This document shows, piece after piece, positions 18,627 through 27,986 of a stretch of 64,000 nucleotides of DNA. The DNA is taken from contig SAQL01000028.1 in NCBI GenBank assembly GCA_004020645.1, positions 1 through 64,000 of the forward strand, given 5' to 3'. The notes under the pieces are model-generated. The model saw only the letters and a list, made by a program, of their open reading frames with translations. It had not been told where the DNA came from and did not search any database. This stretch comes from Mesorhizobium sp. (GTDB taxonomy: Bacteria; Pseudomonadota; Alphaproteobacteria; Rhizobiales; Rhizobiaceae). The translations under genes and the position numbers were made by a program. Every line of letters starts with the position of its first letter. Position 1 is the stretch's first letter.

Positions 18627-19060
18627 ATTGCCGCATCTCCAGCAAAGGCCGTGCCAGCGCTTAGCCGCAACAATTGCATGAATAAGCTTCGAGAATCCTC
18701 ACGCCCAAGGCGGCCGGTTGTTTTGGACCAGACATGTTTTGTCGCTGTTCAGCTTTTGGACATGCATCACTTATCGTCAGACGCTCGAGGACAGAGTTGG
18801 CTGTCTCCCCTACGGTAATGTTGGCGTCGGCTCATCATCTAGCATTATTTCAGTGCCGGCTGTGTGCGCGGAAGATCTACACGACCTGACCGCCGCGTGC
18901 AGCGATTGCCTGCCGGCTCATAGCTGATCTTTTCTCCTGAAGCCGGCGATGAGGCCAGGCCGTCGAGTGCGTGCTGCCGGATGCTGCGTATGCTGTTTCG
19001 CTAGACGGCGGATACCGCGCCACCTCCATATTTTCGCGATAGAGGTTTGGTGGCGTCGCA
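18627..19060 (+). repeat. Dispersed repeat A, copy 2
   Basis: This is the second copy of the repeat at 9800-10240, in the same orientation; see that entry for shared landmarks. The following sequence to 19380 contains no convincing gene. Confidence 0.7.
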
Positions 19061-19420
19061 GGCCTTCCTGCTACACCCCTTGTTGGCACGGTGGATTTAC
19101 GCGCCGGCCCGCATCGCGACGGGTACCATGGGCTACAAGCACCGAGCCGCCGACCTCGCGAGGGCGGCCGAAACGCTCACCTCATGCGCAACCTGGTTAA
19201 GAAGCTGGCGCAAACGGGGCCGAGCGAGGCGGAACTCGAGCGGACCAAGATGAACGCTCAGAGACGGCCCTCGTCGAGAAAACCCGTGTCTGGCCGAGAT
19301 CGGGCAAGGGCCGGTAGCCAAGGCTACCAAGCCGTAGCGAAGCCCGTGATCACGCTTTAGGCAACGAATAACGATAATGGAAAAATCTGCGCGAAACGGT
19401 CGCACCGGTATTGACATTAA

Positions 19421-19449
19421 TTGACACACCCCGCGAACACTTGCATAAG
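19421..19449 (+). promoter_or_regulatory. Candidate sigma-70-type promoter of the phosphoribosyltransferase gene
   Basis: TTGACA at 19421-19426 and CATAAG at 19444-19449 are separated by 17 bases, about 65 bases before the start of the orotate phosphoribosyltransferase gene. A second TTGACA lies ten bases upstream. This is a sequence match only. Confidence 0.35.
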
Positions 19450-19515
19450 CCACATAGCGGTAGTGACTAGGTGCATGCCGCACCCAATTTTTTCCCTAGG
19501 GGCGAGGTCTGATCT

Positions 19516-20112
19516 ATGGCGGCACTGGCGAAATTCAGACCAGTTGATTCTGGCCAACACGACAAGGACGAACTCCGCGAGATTGTCCGCGAGCGCTCTT
19601 TTCGATTCGGACGCTACACGCTCTCGTCGGGCGTAGAGAGCGACATCTATTTCAATATGAAGCCTACCATGATGGTGGCGCGAGGCGCGCAACTTGCCGC
19701 TCTTGAGTTCCTAAAAATAGCTGAGCAAGTGAAAGCAGAGTACGTCGGCGGCCTTGAAATGGGAGCGGTCCCCGTAATCGGATCGATGGCGGCTGTCAGC
19801 TCGGTGATGAACAAACCCATAAACACGATCTTCGTTCGCAAGGCTTCAAAGCCCCATGGCACAAGGGACGTAATTGAAGGTCTTGGGCCTAAAGAAGATC
19901 TCGAGGGAAAAGTGGTCCTGATCGTTGACGACGTTGCCACAAGCGGCAAGTCGATATTGAAGGCGATTGAAGAGGTTCGCCGCGTCGGCGGCATTGTGGG
20001 TGACGCTGCTTGCCTTGTGGACCGTGACGAGGGAGCTACGGCGCTGCTAGCCCAACATGGCGTCACGCTGCACTCCGTACTGCATGCGAGCGAATTTGTG
20101 GAACGCCACTGA
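19516..20112 (+). CDS. pyrE: Orotate phosphoribosyltransferase
   Basis: This 198-residue type I phosphoribosyltransferase converts orotate and PRPP to orotidine 5'-phosphate. The PRPP-binding motif VVLIVDDVATSGKS is near residues 133-146. The N-terminal RFGRYTLSSGVESDIYFNMK and GLEMGAVPVIGS fit OPRT rather than hypoxanthine or adenine enzymes. Rhizobia have a housekeeping pyrE elsewhere, so this is likely an accessory second copy. It might salvage other bases or serve a special nucleotide pathway, but no partner gene indicates which. The start was taken at the first in-frame ATG. Confidence 0.85.
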   Translation: MAALAKFRPVDSGQHDKDELREIVRERSFRFGRYTLSSGVESDIYFNMKPTMMVARGAQLAALEFLKIAEQVKAEYVGGLEMGAVPVIGSMAAVSSVMNKPINTIFVRKASKPHGTRDVIEGLGPKEDLEGKVVLIVDDVATSGKSILKAIEEVRRVGGIVGDAACLVDRDEGATALLAQHGVTLHSVLHASEFVERH

Positions 20113-20434
20113 CAATTTCATACAACGTCTTTCCGGCGACCTAGCCTTAGAGGACATTCCGCCGCTTTGCAGCGAGTGCAGGCGCCTCGCGAGTGAGAGC
20201 GATTGCCCTTGCCCATCCTCCCTGCTTTTGGTGCAACATATGCTCGCTGCCGTTCACCAGCGGCTTGACGCCGTTGACTACCTCTCAGAGCAAGGCGCCA
20301 TAAGACTGAAGGCTTTCACCGATTATCTGGCGGCGGTCGTTCGAATAGCTTCAGAGAGCGGCGACGCGGCACCCTGGATTGATCTAGCAACCCGGTTTAG
20401 CGCTCTTTTCGGTCCCGACGAGGTTGCCCATTAA
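20084..20434 (+). CDS. Cysteine-containing small protein, unknown
   Basis: A frame of about 116 codons follows the phosphoribosyltransferase gene with a short overlap. The N-terminal part has PPLCSECRRLASESDCPCPSS, a CxxC plus CxC cluster that could bind a metal. The rest is helical (LLVQHMLAAVHQRLDAVDY). The start is uncertain: ATG at 20084 or TTG at 20096. I recognise no family. Position suggests co-transcription with the upstream gene. Confidence 0.5.
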   Translation: MRANLWNATDNFIQRLSGDLALEDIPPLCSECRRLASESDCPCPSSLLLVQHMLAAVHQRLDAVDYLSEQGAIRLKAFTDYLAAVVRIASESGDAAPWIDLATRFSALFGPDEVAH

Positions 20435-20479
20435 CGCTTATCGCTTTTTCGTGGAACGAGCAGCCTCGTCGGCAATGCG

Positions 20480-21803
20480 TCATCGATCGCCAGCGGCGTG
20501 CCGGCGCATGGACCGAGGATGCGGGCAGGTCAGGCATCCACGGGGCTGGCCCTTCGCGGCAGCATGGTAGGCCAGATATTTTCGCTTCATCGAAATACGG
20601 TCGGCCACGTGTTTGGCATCATGCCAGACGCCCCAAATGAAGCTGGATCCTCTTTGCGACTGCCAAGGTAAACCCAGGAAATAGAGCCCGGGCTCGCTCG
20701 AGACGCCACGGTGGTGCCTTGGCCGGCCCTTCTCGTCGAAGGCGTCGACCTTCAGCCAGCTGTAGTCGACAGCAAAGCCTGTCGCCCAGACGATCGCCGC
20801 TATCCCGGCCTCGGACAGGTCGAGCTCGCGGATCGGATTGGTCACGCATTCCGGATCCGGGTGGATCCGACGGGCCGCGGGCTCTTCCGAGATGTCGAGA
20901 CGGTCGCGAGCGACATAGGCGTCGGCTTCATCCAGCAGCGACATCAAGCTTGCGTCGCTACGGGCAATGTTTTTCGCCAGATCGGGCGCGAAGCTCATCA
21001 CGCCGTCCTGGTACGTGCTTGTCATACCGAGGAGCGTAAGCCCCTGCGCGGCCAGACGACGGAAATCGATCGTCTCGCCGCCGCGCGCGCCGCTCACCGC
21101 GACCGTGACGTGTTCGGTGCCGGATCCCGGGGTCTCGGCGTCCCACTTGCCGAGGACGCCCAGCCACCAGCAGACGTCGCGCCCGCGATAGGCCCGCGGC
21201 GGGCGATCGTGAGGGCCCACCGAAAGGTAGACGCGCTTGCCAGCGCGCTGGAGTCGTCCGCGATCTGCACACCCGAGGATCCCGCGCCGACCACCAGCAC
21301 CGCGCCTTTCGGCAGTTGCTCAGGGTTGCGGTACGCGCTGGAATGGATTTGCAGCATGCCCGCATCCCCAGGGACGACGAGCGGAATGACGGGGATCTGG
21401 AAAGGTCCGGTCGCGGCGACGATGCTGTTGGCTTCGACCACGCCGTCCGACGTCTCGACGCGGAATCCGGGCCGCCCGACATTTCTTTGCCCGAGCTTGA
21501 CCTCCACGCCGCAGCGGATCGGCGCATTGATTTGCTTTGCATAAGCGACAAAATGGTCGGCGACCTCCTCCTTGGAGGCAAAGTCATCGGGACCGGTCCG
21601 CGGAAACTCCATGCCCGGGAACCGGTCATGCCAGGCCGGGCCATTGGCAACGAGGGAGTCCCACCGCTGCGAGCGCCAGCGTTCGGCAATCCGGCCGCGT
21701 TCAAGAATAGATGAGGCACCCCGCACTTGCTCAGGTGCTCGCTCATAGCCACTCCCGCTTGGCCGCCGCCAACGACAAGCGTCTCCACTTTTTCAAGAGT
21801 CAT
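20480..21803 (-). pseudogene. Flavin-containing monooxygenase (CzcO-like) with frameshifts
   Basis: Three minus-strand frames cover one protein of about 430 residues. Frame one starts MTLEKVETLVVGGGQAGVAM (FAD motif). Frame two covers ERWRSQRWDSLV ... IVAATGPFQIPVIP and GAVLVVGAGSSGVQIA (NADPH motif). Frame three, from 21220, has IVWATGFAVDYSWLKVD and GLYFLGLPWQSQRGSSF. Frameshifts lie near 21700 and 21210. The family includes putative cation-efflux-associated and aromatic-substrate oxidoreductases. All conserved blocks are present, so the loss is recent or partly due to sequencing errors. Confidence 0.8.
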
Positions 21804-22341
21804 ATTTGCGTCCTGTTCTTCCTACCCAGTTCTCTGCGAATGCGGCGGCGGTCTGATTCTCGATACTAAATGGACCCAAATGCGAAAATCAGCATTTCCT
21901 GTGCCAAGGGTTAGCCTACCCTAATGCTCGGAGGGATTGCCGACGATGTGCAACGGGACGGGATGTCCCGGATCAGCACCATTGGAGAAAAGTGATCGAA
22001 CGGCTGTCTGAATTTTTTTGCCGTTCCCCCTCAATCCTTTGTTCCTGGCGTCGGCGTGCGTTGCCGACGCCGTTGTCTTCGGCGCCAAGCCGCCTTCCGG
22101 CGATCCTTACCCAAGAAGATCCCGGGGGGGCCTTCGGGAAATTCGTCTCGGTCATTGGTTTGGTTGAAAGGGGCCCCTGCCGGTGAGGAGGGGCAACGGC
22201 AGGGCGCCTCGCCATGTCGACCTAATCTAACAGCGATGGAGGCTGCAGAGACGTCGACACGGCCGCACAGCAGCTGGCGCACACACGGCCGCGAATTGAT
22301 CCTATCCCGATCCCGCCTCTCTCACTCGCCTCCTCTTCGGG
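21804..22341. other. Stretch without a supported gene
   Basis: No domain or credible start is visible in any frame between the monooxygenase pseudogene and the ABC ATPase remnant. Confidence 0.5.
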
Positions 22342-22690
22342 CTAAGGCTTGAGTTTGATGACCGGCTCAATCACTGCGAAGACCGCGTCCGGCTTTCGGA
22401 TGGGCGGACGGCGGAACCTCGCGCTCACAAATTCCTCTGGGAACCAGATTCTTGCGCGGACAGCGCGTCTGGAAGGGGCGGCCGCTCGGCGGACCCCTCG
22501 CCGGGGAAATGTCGCCTTCGAGCACAATGTGGTTTCTTGACGACACAGGTGTCGGCAATCGGGATGGCCGGGAAAAGTGCCTCGGTATAGGGGTGGTACG
22601 GCGGCGAGAATATCTGGTCTGTGGTGCCCTGCTCGACGATGTGGCCGAGATACATGACCACCACACGGTTGGAGGTTCGGCATGTCGAAT
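22342..22690 (-). pseudogene. Oligopeptide ABC transporter ATPase, C-terminal remnant
   Basis: One frame reads VVMYLGHIVEQGTTDQIFSP followed by PPYHPYTEALF, and after a frameshift near 22550 another reads HIVLEGDISPARGPPSGRPF and QTRCPRKN. This is the C-terminal oligopeptide/dipeptide transporter domain of DppF/OppF-type ATPases, whose conserved cysteine block is CPF-TRCP. The ATPase core is absent. Confidence 0.75.
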
Positions 22691-22779
22691 GTTCAGATGA
22701 TTGGCCCCCCAGTGGGGCCGCCGCAGTGCAGCTGGTTTCTTGCGGTCAACCAGCTTCCGAAACCTTCGGCAACGAGCGT

Positions 22780-23169
22780 TCAGGATGTTAGCTTGGGTTC
22801 TAATGGATCGACCGGATCGCCGATTGCGGAGGCGACGACCAATCTTGGACCCGGGAGAGCGATCACGGATCCTGCGGCGAGAAGGCATGGGACGAACTCT
22901 CCGGTGACAATGGCCGCGACGAACCGCGCATTTTTGGGAGGGACAATGACAAGCTCTGCGGATCCGGCGCAGATGTTCTCTACGCTGGAAGCAGCAAGGA
23001 TTATCTGACCGCGGGCGTTGACACACGGCTCCAGGATCGCATGAGCGGCTTCGACCCGAGGTTCGGGTGGAAGCCGCACATCATCGCTCTCGTCGATATC
23101 GAACGAGATACCTTCATCTTTCATACGGTGGGGTTCTATGAAACGGTTTTGGCCGAACTTCTTCGACAA
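22780..23169 (-). CDS. Hypothetical protein, weakly supported
   Basis: This 129-codon frame has a balanced composition (GISFDIDESDDVRLPP, NARFVAAIVTGEFVPCLLAA) that looks more coding than its neighbours, but no family is recognised and no good ribosome-binding site precedes the start. It ends close to the ABC remnant and starts about 60 bases inside of the IS5 element. It may be part of a larger, broken gene. Confidence 0.3.
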   Translation of the reverse strand: MSKKFGQNRFIEPHRMKDEGISFDIDESDDVRLPPEPRVEAAHAILEPCVNARGQIILAASSVENICAGSAELVIVPPKNARFVAAIVTGEFVPCLLAAGSVIALPGPRLVVASAIGDPVDPLEPKLTS

Positions 23170-23226
23170 CGCCAGCCTAGTGTCCGGCTATCCGGCGAGC
23201 TGGTTTTACAACGGCAAGGCCACGTT

Positions 23227-23248
23227 AAACTAGGTCGCAGACTCATAA
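23227..23248 (+). repeat. IS5-family inverted repeat, left
   Basis: The 22-base end pairs with 24053-24074 with one mismatch (cgcagactc against cgcaaactc). It delimits the element on the side of the transposase C-terminus. Confidence 0.85.
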
Positions 23249-24010
23249 TTTCTGAGCCAGATGCGCACTGAAGCGAGCTTGATGGCAGCGAGGAAATTGA
23301 GCGGATCGCGGTCATATCGAGTTGCGATACCTCTGAAGTGCTTAAGTTTGTTGAAGTATCGCTCGACGAGATTGCGCTGCCTGTAGACCCATGCGCTGAA
23401 GGGAAAACTGCCGGTCCGGTTCTTCTTCGGCGGGATGTTCGCCACGCTTTTCGCTCCGCCGCGAGCGTCCGGATAGCATCGCTGTCGTAGGCGCGGTCGG
23501 CAAGCAGGATTGCATCGGGTTGGAGGGCGTCGAGCATGGCGGCGGCGGGCTTGCCGTCATGTGCCTGTCCGGCCGTCAGGACAAGGTCGATCGGCCGGCC
23601 TTCGGCATCGACGAGCGCGTGGATCTTGGTCGTGAGGCCGCCGCGGGAACGTCCCATGCAGCCATCGTCAGCGCCCCCTTTTTTGCCGTGGCAGCGTGCT
23701 GGTGAACGCGGACACAGGAGCTGTCGATCATGATGATCTCGCCGTCAAAGGCCCTGGAAACCGCCGCCAGAAGCCGATCCCAGACCCCGGCTTTGCGCCA
23801 TCGCACGAACCGGTTGTAGCAGGTGGTGTAGGGGCCATAGCGTTCCGGCACATCGGCCCAGGGTGAGCCGGTGCGGAAGCGCCACAGGATGCCGTTGAGC
23901 ACCTTGCGGTCGTCAACGCGTGCCACACCGCGGACCTTGTTGGGGAGATGAGGCGCGATGATGCCCCATTCAAAATCGCTCAATTCATACCGACGCATCA
24001 AAGCCTCCAA
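23230..24010 (-). pseudogene. IS5-family transposase, split in frames
   Basis: The N-terminal frame (23576-24010) starts MRRYELSDFEWGIIAPHLPN four codons in and contains the first catalytic Asp in IIMIDSSCVRVHQHA. A second frame (from 23657) has GRSRGGLTTKIHALVD and LLADRAYDSDAIR, the second Asp. A third frame (23230-23445) has the YREN-like FSAWVYRQRNLVERYFNKLK with the catalytic Glu. IS427-type elements normally use two frames joined by a programmed shift. The additional break near 23440 suggests inactivation here, although a sequencing error would look the same. Confidence 0.85.
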
Positions 24011-24052
24011 AAGAAGCCTTGAATCAGAACTTACATCAGCACGATACCCAGT

Positions 24053-24074
24053 TTATGAGTTTGCGACCTAGTTT
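24053..24074 (-). repeat. IS5-family inverted repeat, right
   Basis: Partner of the left end at 23227-23248. It lies about 40 bases upstream of the transposase start. Confidence 0.85.
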
Positions 24075-24129
24075 GCAGATCGCAAGGTGCGCCTTGGACA
24101 GGTATTGCCGAAAGTTGTGGGTGTGCCAC

Positions 24130-24560
24130 CGCGCTCAGGTCTGCACGCGGGTTGGGGGCGACAGAGGCACCAAGGCTGCGCCCGAAAGGATCGGCGCCGC
24201 GCCTGCTTCGAGATAGAGCCGGCGTACCGGTCGAAAGCCGGGCCGGGTTGATCGCTGAACTGACTGCCGTAATCGATGTCGTCAGTAGCGATAGCACTGC
24301 CCGGCAGGAGCCGCTCCCATGCCCGTTCGAGAAGTCGCTCAGGATCGGCAAGATGCGTCGCACGAAGCGGACGTAAACCACCGCGGCATTGTCGGCCGGC
24401 CAGGGATGGAGTATGTCCGCGTCTGCCGATCCCTCGCACAGCGGCTTCTTCGCGCCAGCACTAACTTGCTTTCGTCGAAGTCAATGCCGACGACGCGGCC
24501 GTTGGTCCCTCCCCCGCCAACTCGAAGCTTACATTCCGCCCGCGCAGCCGGCGTCGATCG
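24130..24560 (-). pseudogene. SAM-dependent methyltransferase remnant
   Basis: Minus-strand frames give VVGIDFDESKLVLAR (motif after the SAM-binding glycine loop), then LADPERLLERAWERLLPG and IATDDIDYGSQFSDQP GPAFDRY, which is the order found in class I methyltransferases of the UbiE/Methyltransf_11 kind. Frames change near 24450 and 24340. The 5' part is degraded and the 3' end is cut by the IS5 element. Confidence 0.6.
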
Positions 24561-25034
24561 AGCAGCGATTGGGTTGGACCGCCAGCACGCGCTAAAAGAC
24601 GGTAACGCGCGCCCGCCCTTTAGCTCCTTTGATGATGTAGGAGTGGGAGCCCCTTACTGCCATCGCATAGCGGCATTCTGCGAATCATGATTGACTCTGC
24701 CTATCGGGCACGCAACGACATTAATAGAAGCGTTTGCGGAGTATCCGAAACCGAGAGGTCACCACACGGCGCCGATTGCTCGGGTTACGATCGACATTTG
24801 AACCGCCAAAAAGCAGCTCGATCGTGACATTGTTCTGGGATGCCTCCGACCTTGGCGGCAGCCACGAAACCACGTCGGAACGTTGTGCCCGGACCAGACA
24901 GTCGTCGCTGCGCGGTTTTTAACTAAGAATCGTTAGCGACCCAGCCAGTTCTTGCATGCATGTCGTTACCCAAAACCGCTTTGCTCTCTCGGGTCAGGCC
25001 CAAGGGCAGGCTTTGGGCGACATGCGCTGGCCGG
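24561..25034. other. Stretch without a supported gene
   Basis: Short frames on both strands carry no motif. Nothing else is visible. Confidence 0.5.
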
Positions 25035-25373
25035 TCAACTCCCGGAGCGACGCGGGCGGTATGCCATCTGCCATAGCTCCCCCTCGCCGAAAATCCCGTC
25101 CAGCATGTTGAGAAGTTCGCGCACGGCATCGGATTTACAGGAATAGTAGATCATCTGCCGGTCGCGCCTTGTCTCGACGAGATCGAGCGCCCGCAGTTTG
25201 GCTAGATGCTGTGACAGCGCGGATTGGCTGAGCAGAACCTTTTCGGCGATAGCGCCGACCGACATTTCACCGTCGGCCAGGTAGATCATGATCAACAGTC
25301 GTTTCTCGTTGCCCATCAGGGCCAGAAACGCAGCCGCTGATTCGGCATTGGCGATTAGCTTTTTCGAGACCAT
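25035..25373 (-). CDS. ArsR/SmtB-family regulator, NolR-like
   Basis: This 112-residue winged-helix protein has the ArsR core ALMGNEKRLLIMIYLADGEM, the recognition helix in LLSQSALSQHLAKLRALDLV and the wing ETRRDRQMIYYSCKS. The SQSALSQHLSKLR-type helix and IYYS wing are those of NolR, the rhizobial repressor of nodulation genes. It has no CxC metal-sensing motif, which also fits NolR rather than metal sensors. Whether it regulates nod genes here is inference; none are in the window. It stands alone, with its promoter presumably in 25374-25480. Confidence 0.8.
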   Translation of the reverse strand: MVSKKLIANAESAAAFLALMGNEKRLLIMIYLADGEMSVGAIAEKVLLSQSALSQHLAKLRALDLVETRRDRQMIYYSCKSDAVRELLNMLDGIFGEGELWQMAYRPRRSGS

Positions 25374-25639
25374 CGATCCCCCATACTTTCCTGCTCATCG
25401 GACGCTATTGGGGGCAATAGCGTCTGTTTTCGATAACCTCACTCGCGAGAGTGCGCTGGCAATTCAACGCTACCGGGAATAGGTCCGATCACGACTGTCC
25501 ACCGTAGGGCCTTTGCCTCGGGCGCGCCGGACAGCCGCGCACCACTGCGCACCCCAACCATGCCGGCGTGGCCGGAGACCAGACGCGTTTGCCCTCCAGC
25601 GAGATCATTTCACTTTAATTCGAGCGTGATTCTGTAGGC

Positions 25640-25990
25640 CCGACGATCGGCCTCGACCATTTGACGAGCTCATCGAAAGTGTTCTTTGGCTTCCAACCGA
25701 GCTTGGTGGCCCGCCTTAGCTGGAGTCGCCAATCGGTAGGTCCAGTCGGACTGAAATAACCGCTTGTCTATCCGGATCAGCGCATGGTTACTCCTGCGTT
25801 AGCGGCCTAGCTCGTCAATGCTTTCCCCCTTCCAGACGATCTCCCTCCCGACAGGCCGCAAGGCAAGCCTCGACAAAGCTGCGGACCGAATGCGTCTCGC
25901 GGTCGCAAGCACAATCGTCAGGCTCGTGGTGCTGCAGGATGCGCCAGGAAAGTGAGCGACTAAATTGAGTGGTGTACCTTGGGCATCAGA
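25640..25990 (-). pseudogene. GDP-mannose 4,6-dehydratase C-terminal remnant, copy 2
   Basis: Minus-strand frames contain HEPDDC, ETHSVRSFVEACLAACREG, GKALTS-like and finally TKLGWKPKNTFDELVKW, the end of GDP-mannose 4,6-dehydratase. It matches copy 1 at 17040-17420 in the ETHSVRSFVEA block but reaches further towards the C-terminus. Several frameshifts and deletions are present. Confidence 0.65.
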
Positions 25991-26185
25991 AGAACTGGGA
26001 GGACTCCGCTCCACCTTCCGCCTTGCGCATGACTGGAGAGATTTCCGGTGGGCGTCGCCTCCCGAGCAACGCTTTTTCGTGTACGTTATTCTCCGTAAAA
26101 TCGATTCTTTCGATGGAGCGCATCCACGGTATGAATGCGGGCATCGCCGTACCCTCGAACAGCATCGGTGCGGCTCCGCAACCAG

Positions 26186-27070
26186 TCAGCGAGCCAAAAA
26201 CAGCGGCAATGTGGGCTTCTCGAAAATCCACCTCGTGACGCCGCCAAACAGCCGCTCACGCAGCCGACGGCTGCCGTAAGCGCCCATTACTATCATTTCG
26301 GCAGACGTGTCGATTGCGTGCTGCGCAAGCACCGTGGCAGCCGATTTGCCGGCACTTGGCAGTAGGTCAATCGACACCCGAGCACCGTGCCGAGTGAGAT
26401 AGGCAGCGATGTCGGCTCCAGGCTCCGTGCCGTTCGCGTTGTACGCCTTCGGATCGACCAGGGCGACACAAACCTCCTGAGCAGCGCAAAGGAGACCCAG
26501 AGCTTCCCGAACCGCACGGCTCGCCTCCAGTCGTGAATCCCAACCGATCAGGACGCGCCTTGGCCACAGCGTCGGCTCAGCGCCGTCCGGCACAATAAGC
26601 ACCGGCTTTCCCGTATCGAATAAGCTGCCGTTGATGACGAGAGGTCCGACAATACTGTCGTTGAGAAGTGCGGGGCCGACAATTGTCAGGTCGGCGCAGA
26701 GCGCCCGCTGTCGCACAACCTCACCTACGCGGGTCGCATCGCAATAATCCGTATCGACGTCATAGGAAAGGCACATGGCCCTCAGCAGTTTCTGGATATC
26801 CTGAGAGCGTTTTTCCTGTCTGGCCACGTCCTGTGTGAATCTGTCGATTTGCCGAAACCGATTGTTCAATTTGGCAATTGCCTGTGAACTTCCTACAGGC
26901 CACTCGGGGACACAATCTCCAATCGGCAGAGGTGACATAACGAGCATCTGAGGCGGTGTAATCAGTACGGAAAGGTGCGCGCCGACTTCGACACATAAGG
27001 TGGCAGCAGTTCTGACGTCCTGATCGGAATGGTCAGCATCGGTCACACAGAGTACGCTTTTAAAGCCCAT
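26186..27070 (-). CDS. Universal stress protein (UspA family), tandem domains
   Basis: The 294-residue protein holds two Usp domains (about 1-140 and 160-290). The first starts MGFKSVLCVTDADHSDQD. The second starts RRVLIGWDSRLEASRAVREA and carries the nucleotide-binding GAYGSRRLRERLFGGVTRWI near the C-terminus (GxxGx9GxxxR pattern). The first domain lacks this motif. It is the last gene of the minus-strand nif run, 100 bases after the response regulator. Usp proteins in bacteroids are linked to low-oxygen survival; a nif-specific role is only suggested by position. Confidence 0.85.
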   Translation of the reverse strand: MGFKSVLCVTDADHSDQDVRTAATLCVEVGAHLSVLITPPQMLVMSPLPIGDCVPEWPVGSSQAIAKLNNRFRQIDRFTQDVARQEKRSQDIQKLLRAMCLSYDVDTDYCDATRVGEVVRQRALCADLTIVGPALLNDSIVGPLVINGSLFDTGKPVLIVPDGAEPTLWPRRVLIGWDSRLEASRAVREALGLLCAAQEVCVALVDPKAYNANGTEPGADIAAYLTRHGARVSIDLLPSAGKSAATVLAQHAIDTSAEMIVMGAYGSRRLRERLFGGVTRWIFEKPTLPLFLAR

Positions 27071-27169
27071 TTGCCTGCTTCTTCTGAGTATTCGTTTAGG
27101 GGCGTTTCAGGCCGCAAGACCGGCTCACAGCGCAAGGGAAAGGGAGTGGCGCCACACCCGGCACTTGGT

Positions 27170-27874
27170 TCAGCCGTCCGGCTTCTCGAGCGAATAGCCG
27201 GCCGACCTGACGGTACGAATGACGCTGCCGGGCGAAGCTGTCTTCAGGGCTTTTCTGATCCGGCTGATATGGACATCGACCGTGCGTGCACCGACATGGA
27301 TGTTGGCCGGCCAGGCCGCTCCGATAAGCTCGTCCCGGCTAAAGACCTTCCCGGGAGCTTCAATCAGAAGCCGCAGCACGTTGAACTCGATGGGTCCGAG
27401 GTGGATGTCGTGGCCATTGCCGCGAACCCGGTGGGCGTCGAGCTTCATCTCGAGGCCGCCGCAGGTGAGCCAGCCGCCGTTTTCAAGACCATTTGCACCC
27501 CGCTTCGTCAGCGCCAGTCTCGCCCGTAGACAGTCGAGCAGCTTGGCCGGGGCGATCGGCCGCACAAAGCTCTCGTCAATGCCAGCCTTCAGGAGATCGA
27601 GGTGCTGGTTCTCGGCGCCGGGCGCGATCAGGGCAATAATGGGCAGCCCGCCGGTCCGGGGCTGCCGCTTGAGCCGGGCGCAGATAGGGGACCCGGTTAT
27701 GCTCGCTGGCCCGCAGTCCAGCACCACGGCACGGAATTCCCGTTCGTCGGCCAATGCAAGCGCTTCCTTAGCGCCGCCTGCCGGCTCAGTGGCAAAGCCG
27801 TCCACCTCGAGTATGTGGCTGAGGAACAGATAGAACTCGGCATCTTGCGAGCAGATCAGGACGAGTGGCTTCAT
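27170..27874 (-). CDS. OmpR/PhoB-family response regulator
   Basis: The 234-residue protein has a receiver domain (MKPLVLICSQDAEFYLFLSH at the start, phospho-acceptor Asp in FRAVVLDCGP) and a C-terminal winged-helix DNA-binding domain (HLGPIEFNVLRLLIEAPG, VFSRDELIGAAW, RTVDVHISRIRKAL, IRTVRSAGYSLE). The second acidic residue of the receiver pocket is not obvious near the start, so phosphorylation may be atypical. No histidine kinase is nearby. The ATG at 27874 has a GGGG-rich ribosome-binding site; an upstream in-frame TTG at 27949 looks worse. It follows the nifX-associated gene by 112 bases on the same strand. Confidence 0.85.
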   Translation of the reverse strand: MKPLVLICSQDAEFYLFLSHILEVDGFATEPAGGAKEALALADEREFRAVVLDCGPASITGSPICARLKRQPRTGGLPIIALIAPGAENQHLDLLKAGIDESFVRPIAPAKLLDCLRARLALTKRGANGLENGGWLTCGGLEMKLDAHRVRGNGHDIHLGPIEFNVLRLLIEAPGKVFSRDELIGAAWPANIHVGARTVDVHISRIRKALKTASPGSVIRTVRSAGYSLEKPDG

Positions 27875-27986
27875 CAGCGCTACCCCAAGAGCCCCATCAC
27901 CGGCCTGGCCCGCCTCGGCCTGCGTGGGCTGGCTATCGCGCTCGCTCAAGACCTGTCATGGCCCCTTTGCTCGACACCTGCTCCCA

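Larger units (their letters stand above)
23227..24074 (-). mobile_element. IS5-family insertion sequence (IS427-type)
   Basis: The element spans about 848 bases between inverted ends: aaactaggtcgcagactcat at 23227 and its near-perfect reverse complement ending at 24074. It encodes an IS5-type transposase on the minus strand. The right end cuts a methyltransferase remnant. The flanks show no long target duplication, in keeping with the 2-3 base duplications of this group. Confidence 0.85.

Noticed and set aside
19090..19300. Possible M16 peptidase fragment (AADLARAAETL, GPSEAELERTK)
   Set aside because: The resemblance to M16 C-terminal segments is short, in different frames, and could not be anchored by the zinc motif.
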